Below are positions 59,786-64,000 of a DNA stretch of 64,000 bases, in pieces. Location of the stretch: positions 398,957 through 462,956 of the forward strand of contig QFXE01000021.1 of NCBI GenBank assembly GCA_003349915.1. The letters run 5' to 3'. The translations under genes were made by a program, and so were the position numbers. The notes under the pieces were generated by a model. The model was not told the origin of the DNA. It did not search any database and was given only the letters and a program-made list of their open reading frames with translations. The stretch's first letter is position 1. The number at the start of each line of letters is the position of its first letter. The DNA comes from an endosymbiont of Escarpia spicata (lineage in GTDB: Bacteria > Pseudomonadota > Gammaproteobacteria > Chromatiales > Chromatiaceae).

Positions 59786-62194
59786 ATGATGAAACGACTT
59801 ATCCCAACCCTGCTGCTCTGGCTCTCGCTCGGCAGCACGGCTTTCGCTGCAACCCACGCCAGCTACACGGTCACGAGGCCTATGGAAATCGATCAACAAC
59901 TCAAAGCCGCCTATGGGACCAAGGGAGAGAATTACAAACCCCGCACAGAACACTTAAACCCAGACGGCTCGCCAATCTATATCAACCGCCTGATTCTGGA
60001 AGACTCCCCCTATCTGCTGCAACATGCCCACAATCCGGTGGACTGGCATGCCTGGGGGGAAGAAGCCTTTGAAAAGGCAAAACGTGAGAACAAGCCGATC
60101 TTTCTCTCCATCGGCTACTCCACCTGTCACTGGTGCCATGTCATGGAACGGGAGAGTTTCGAGAACCTCCAGCTGGCCAAAATACTGAATGAGCATTTCG
60201 TAGCCATCAAGGTGGACCGGGAGAGCCATCCCGACGTAGACGAAGTCTACATGACCGCTGTGATGCTGATGACCGGCCACGGTGGCTGGCCGATGTCGAG
60301 CTTTCTCACCCCTGAGGGCAAACCCTTCTATGGCGGCACCTATTTTCCACCCAACCAGTTCGGACAGCTGCTCTCTCAAATTCAGCAGATCTGGCGCGAC
60401 AAAAAGGCCAGCGTCCTCGACCAGGCAGATCGCGTAGCTGAAGCAGTAGCGGCAGCCAACAACCACAAGGGCACAGCCAAGGCACTCGACAAGACCGCGG
60501 TCGCTGCTGCGCTCAAGACGATGCTCGGCAGTTTTGATGAACTGCAGGGCGGCTTCAGCGGGGCACCAAAATTCCCCCACGAACCCTGGTTATTGTTGTT
60601 GCTGCAACAGGCGGAACGCAATAATGATTCAGCGGCACTGGAGGCGGCGGAGGTCACCCTCGATGCAATGGCCCGGGGGGGGATCTACGATCAGGTTGGG
60701 GGCGGTTTTCACCGCTACTCCACTGACAACGAATGGCTGGTGCCGCACTTCGAAAAGATGCTCTACAACCAGGCGCATCTCGCTCGCGCCTACCTGCATG
60801 CATGGCGGGTCACCGGCAAGGAGAAATACCGTCGCGTGGTCACCCAGACGCTCGATTACGTCATGCGCGAGATGACCTCACCCAACGGCGGTTTCTACTC
60901 AGCCACCGACGCCGACAGTGAGGGTGAAGAGGGGGCCTTCTTCATCTGGACACCCGAGCAGATTCGTGACGCTTTGGCGCCGGAAGATGCCGACCTGGCA
61001 ATCGATCTCTATAACATAACAGACAGTGGCAACTTCGAAGGAAAGAATATCCTCCATCTGCAGTCAGACCTGGAAAGTTATGCCGAAGAAAACAAGCTGG
61101 ATCTTGCCGCCCTGCAGATGCGGGTCGATCATATCAACACGGTATTACGCAAGGTACGCGAAAGCCGGGAACATCCGTTAAGGGACGACAAAGAGGTCAC
61201 CGCCTGGAACGGCATGATGATCACCGCCTTTGCACAGGCCGCCGACCTTCTTGCTTCAAAGACTTACCGGGAGGCTGCGGAACAGGCGGGTGAGTTTATC
61301 TGGCAGAAAAATCGCAAAGCTGCCGGCAAACTTTGGCGGGTACATCTCAACGGACAGTCCTCGGTTACCGCGGCACAGGAGGACTACGCCTATCTGTCTG
61401 AAGCACTGCTTTATCTCTACGACCTGAGCGGAGATAAAAAGTGGTTGCAACGGGCACAAGAGATCGCCGATGCCATGGTCGAGCGGTTTAGCGACCATCA
61501 GAACGGCGGCTTCTATATGAATGAAGAGGACAGCAACTTCAGCGCAATGGGACGTCCCAAGGACAGCGGCACCGACAGCGCCATTCCATCCGGTAGTTCA
61601 GTGGCTCTTAAGTCGCTACAGATGCTCTGGGTGCGCACCGGCAAGCTGGACTATCGCACTCACGCCAATAACCTGATCGGCAGTTTCGCTAGCGCCATTG
61701 AACGGCATCCCAACGGCTACACCTACATGTTGAGCGCCATCGATGATCTACAGCATGGGGAGTTGAGCGCCCGCCGATATGCCGCACAAGGCGGTATCCG
61801 TCTCATGGGCGAGACCAGGATTCTCAAGAGTGACAAACAATTGTTAACCATCACCATCACCATCACCATTCCTGAGGGCTGGCATCTCAATGCCAACCAG
61901 CCCTTGAGCAGAAATTTGATCGCCACTGAGGTCAACCTGACCGACAGCGCCGGCCAATGGAGCATGGGTCCCGTCACCTATCCTGAACCCGCGCTACAGC
62001 AGCTGGATTTTCAAAACGATCCGCTCTCCGTTTATGCAGGCGTGATTACACTTCAGGCGATGCTGACACCCACATCTGACCCAGCCAAACTCAAGACAGC
62101 ATCCATCGATGTGAAATTACAGGCCTGCAGCGATGAGGTCTGCCTGCCGCCGGAGACACTGCAACTCCATATTCCCACCATTCCTTCAATCTGA
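59786..62194 (+). CDS. DUF255 thioredoxin / six-hairpin protein fused to a DsbD-alpha-like domain
   Basis: 802 residues. Signal peptide ending STAFAA. The DUF255 (Thioredox_DsbH) domain at about 70-240 has [24 protein letters not shown] sequence ([13 protein letters not shown]) and Cys114/Cys117 in [15 protein letters not shown] glycosidase-like alpha/alpha barrel as in YyaL/SSP411 spans about 250-660. The last 130 residues resemble DsbD domain alpha with Cys781/Cys786 in [16 protein letters not shown] fused thiol-redox pair in the periplasm is implied. A (ACCATC)n repeat encodes TITITITI near residue 688. Confidence 0.85.
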   Translation: MMKRLIPTLLLWLSLGSTAFAATHASYTVTRPMEIDQQLKAAYGTKGENYKPRTEHLNPDGSPIYINRLILEDSPYLLQHAHNPVDWHAWGEEAFEKAKRENKPIFLSIGYSTCHWCHVMERESFENLQLAKILNEHFVAIKVDRESHPDVDEVYMTAVMLMTGHGGWPMSSFLTPEGKPFYGGTYFPPNQFGQLLSQIQQIWRDKKASVLDQADRVAEAVAAANNHKGTAKALDKTAVAAALKTMLGSFDELQGGFSGAPKFPHEPWLLLLLQQAERNNDSAALEAAEVTLDAMARGGIYDQVGGGFHRYSTDNEWLVPHFEKMLYNQAHLARAYLHAWRVTGKEKYRRVVTQTLDYVMREMTSPNGGFYSATDADSEGEEGAFFIWTPEQIRDALAPEDADLAIDLYNITDSGNFEGKNILHLQSDLESYAEENKLDLAALQMRVDHINTVLRKVRESREHPLRDDKEVTAWNGMMITAFAQAADLLASKTYREAAEQAGEFIWQKNRKAAGKLWRVHLNGQSSVTAAQEDYAYLSEALLYLYDLSGDKKWLQRAQEIADAMVERFSDHQNGGFYMNEEDSNFSAMGRPKDSGTDSAIPSGSSVALKSLQMLWVRTGKLDYRTHANNLIGSFASAIERHPNGYTYMLSAIDDLQHGELSARRYAAQGGIRLMGETRILKSDKQLLTITITITIPEGWHLNANQPLSRNLIATEVNLTDSAGQWSMGPVTYPEPALQQLDFQNDPLSVYAGVITLQAMLTPTSDPAKLKTASIDVKLQACSDEVCLPPETLQLHIPTIPSI

Positions 62195-62302
62195 GTGGTG
62201 TCCCGGATTAATTAAGGGGAACTCCCCCCACGGGCTGCACCTTCGTCGCGTGGTTTCCCCTATGTCACGGCCGCACACCATTGGTTAGACTCTGACACGA
62301 TT

Positions 62303-63100
62303 ATGAACATGCAATCAGTGATTAAATTTTTCGCTCTAGCCGCCTTTCTCTCACTTTCTCTGAATCTCAGTGCACGTGACTCGGCTGCACGCTCAGGGCA
62401 AGCCGGGAAAGGGATTGAACAGTCTTGGAGCTATAGCGGTGAAACGGCCCCGGAAAAATGGAGCACTCTCTCGAGCGCGTTTAGCACGTGCGGAGCAGGC
62501 CAGGCACAATCGCCTGTGGATATCCAGGGCACCAGAGAATCCGAGCACCTGCCACTCTCTTTTTTCTACCGCACCAGCATCCTGTCAATCCGACGCTCTA
62601 ACCACGGCATTTCACTGGATATGGAACCCGGTGGATTCATGAAGATGGGCAGTGAACGTTTCCAGCTGCGCAGTATTGATCTGCATATTCCTGGTGAACA
62701 TACCTATCTGGGCAGGGCTGCGGACATGGAGATTCAACTCAACCATGTCGACAGCAACGGCAACCCTGTGATACTCGCGATTCCGGTAAACGCGGGCAGA
62801 CGCAACAACCTGATGGTCAAGCGAATCGCCCACAACCTGCCACAGAATAATGGCGGCCGAAGGTACAATCGCCAGATCGGCATCAACACAATCTTTCTAC
62901 TGCCGACCAATCGAAGTCATATACTCTACAATGGATCACTGACAACACCTCCTTGTAAAGAACCTGCGCGCTGGATCGTCTTTAAAAATCCGATTGAGAT
63001 ACCCGATCTGCAGCTGCGGAAATTTACCGATGCTATCGGCTACAATGCCCGTCCGGTACAACCGCTGAATGGGCGTATGATCTGGACGAGCATTCATTAG
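62303..63100 (+). CDS. Alpha-carbonic anhydrase homologue lacking two zinc histidines
   Basis: 265 residues. Signal peptide FFALAAFLSLSLNLSARD. The fold is intact: AQSPVDIQ, a GEH motif, NGSLTTPPCKEPARWIVFKN. In active enzymes the zinc ligands are the two His of HFH and the His of ExHLVH. Here the first position is Asp126 (IDLHIPGEH), the second is His128, and the third is Gln145 (EIQLNH). Bicarbonate formation is therefore unlikely; it may be a binding or structural protein, as in animal carbonic anhydrase-related proteins. Monocistronic. Confidence 0.88.
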   Translation: MNMQSVIKFFALAAFLSLSLNLSARDSAARSGQAGKGIEQSWSYSGETAPEKWSTLSSAFSTCGAGQAQSPVDIQGTRESEHLPLSFFYRTSILSIRRSNHGISLDMEPGGFMKMGSERFQLRSIDLHIPGEHTYLGRAADMEIQLNHVDSNGNPVILAIPVNAGRRNNLMVKRIAHNLPQNNGGRRYNRQIGINTIFLLPTNRSHILYNGSLTTPPCKEPARWIVFKNPIEIPDLQLRKFTDAIGYNARPVQPLNGRMIWTSIH

Positions 63101-63113
63101 GAGAGCATCGAAT

Positions 63114-63416
63114 TTAACCGTCACGACTCAACAGCGCCTCCAATTCTTTATAACCCTCCAATTCCATTAACAGCCGCCCCTTCTCTTCTTTTGCTATCTT
63201 TTGCCAGTGCTTGTCTTCCAATGCGCCCACCATTGCATACAAAAAATTCAGGCTTGGTTCGACGCGGGTTTCATTCCTCATTTTGAGAAATGCCCCAACG
63301 GCTCCGGTTTTTTCAAGATCCGTTCTTGTATAGATACCGACTTCATTCAGGTATTGTTCTGACTTTTTGCCCAAACCTTTGAGGTCACATACCCTTTTGT
63401 CATTGATATCGGTCAT
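63114..63416 (-). CDS. Stand-alone TfoX C-terminal-domain protein
   Basis: 100 residues. DLKGLGKKSEQYLNEVGIYT and TDLEKTGAVGAFLKMR match the TfoX_C (Sxy C-terminal) helix-hairpin-helix domain, here without the N-terminal TfoX domain. Sxy/TfoX activates competence genes with CRP; the role of lone C-terminal domains is not settled. Convergent with the carbonic anhydrase homologue at 13 bases. Confidence 0.85.
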   Translation of the reverse strand: MTDINDKRVCDLKGLGKKSEQYLNEVGIYTRTDLEKTGAVGAFLKMRNETRVEPSLNFLYAMVGALEDKHWQKIAKEEKGRLLMELEGYKELEALLSRDG

Positions 63417-64000
63417 GCTATCCGGTGCTCATAAACGCCAAATTTCCAATAGTTTATACACGGGTCAAGCGGGTCGGCACTGCCATTGTTTAATGGTATT
63501 TATGCAATAGAGCGATTCAAAAAACTGTGGCCCATCAGGATCGCAGACTCGTACCATAAGCGTTCAGAAATAAATATGTCTAAGCCTTTTCTCTAAAATT
63601 GTGGCCCTATTCTTTTGAAATAGGACGCCACATATTCAGGAGAGTGGGTCCTCTGCCTGATAGAATCGTAGTGCCGCAGATAGGATTCTGACATATTGCA
63701 CGCACCACAGCCGCGCATTTTCCTAAATCTTAGGTTTTGCCAGCGTTTTCTGATAGTTGCGTCAGAACAGCGCAACCTTGTCAGTAAATCTGTAGTTAAA
63801 AAATCATTTATTCCAGCTCCTCCATGGCAAGGATTTTATTTCTCTTTGAAATAACGCTAACCTATCGTCATGTAAAATACAATATGGCGCCACGGCCTAT
63901 CATCCCGAACGCTGCCGCGGTGTTTATCGAGATAGGCTGTGCCGCCTATTTAACTGTTGGACAAATTAAAAGGAATATAAGGCATTGATAAATATACATT
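63417..64000. other. Region without a supportable gene
   Basis: 584 bases at the right edge. A 60-codon minus-strand frame (63593-63775) has a protein-like end (SPEYVASYFKRIGPQF) but no ribosome site or known motif. Base composition falls towards AT in the last 200 bases. I see no RNA gene, repeat or terminator that I would call. Confidence 0.4.

Noticed and set aside
61849..61872. Sequence resembling a His-tag (CACCATCACCATCAC) in an alternative frame.
   Set aside because: The gene frame reads Thr-Ile repeats and is continuous on both sides; it is a natural hexamer repeat, not a construct.
63593..63775. 60-codon minus-strand ORF at the right edge.
   Set aside because: No Shine-Dalgarno sequence, no recognisable domain, and surrounding sequence looks intergenic.

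Overview
The window looks like a moderately GC-rich gammaproteobacterial chromosome, most likely a flagellated sulfur oxidiser related to the Chromatiales/Sedimenticolaceae. The signs are a putative sulfur globule protein, an Allochromatium-type 2[4Fe-4S] ferredoxin, rhodanese and thiol-redox genes, gammaproteobacterial biotin and cell-division operons, and a PEP-CTERM protein. Taxonomy is inferred from gene content only.

Region 1 (1-6 kb): the 5' part of a V-type ATPase B subunit, a FemAB/CelD-like acetyltransferase, a small unknown protein, queD, amtB with a visible sigma-54 promoter and NtrC-type site, tRNA-Met(CAT), and ychF.

Region 2 (6.1-22.6 kb, all minus strand): a large chemosensory cluster. 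Transcription order is cheY, cheA, cheW, MCP, MCP, cheW, parA, STAS, a CheZ-like protein, cheR, cheD, cheB, MCP, STAS, STAS. The layout resembles the Pseudomonas aeruginosa Che2 (F7-type) cluster, with ParA, three STAS proteins and CheZ-like motifs added. Two near-consensus sigma-28 (FliA) promoters are visible, before cheY and before the cheB-distal MCP. cheA carries two frameshifts, one of them an exact 14-bp tandem duplication. The larger MCP has lost about 35 residues from its signalling hairpin, apparently between short repeats.

Region 3 (22.7-29 kb): a 1670-residue hybrid histidine kinase with three tandem periplasmic solute-binding domains, overlapping a response regulator/HD-GYP gene that is frameshifted in a C7 tract. 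A long inverted repeat follows.

Region 4 (29-39.7 kb): L,D-transpeptidase and an Lpp-like lipoprotein, ferredoxin and gamma-glutamyltransferase, coaD, rsmD, a telomere-like heptamer repeat, an M16 peptidase pair, and ftsY-ftsE-ftsX.

Region 5 (39.9-48.8 kb): a haem-domain-like periplasmic protein, a hybrid kinase and a response regulator in one operon; an OFA-family transporter; a frameshifted PEP-CTERM gene facing a second PEP-CTERM fragment; and rpoH behind a CIRCE operator.

Region 6 (48.8-64 kb): the bioBFHCD operon with a promoter overlapped by a BirA-type operator that also covers the comF start; comF; a GspB/ExeA-type pair with a Sel1 protein; the sulfur globule-like gene; a periplasmic rhodanese, thioredoxin and DUF255-DsbD-alpha operon; an alpha-carbonic anhydrase homologue that has lost two zinc histidines; and a TfoX C-terminal domain protein. 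The last 580 bases hold no gene I can support.
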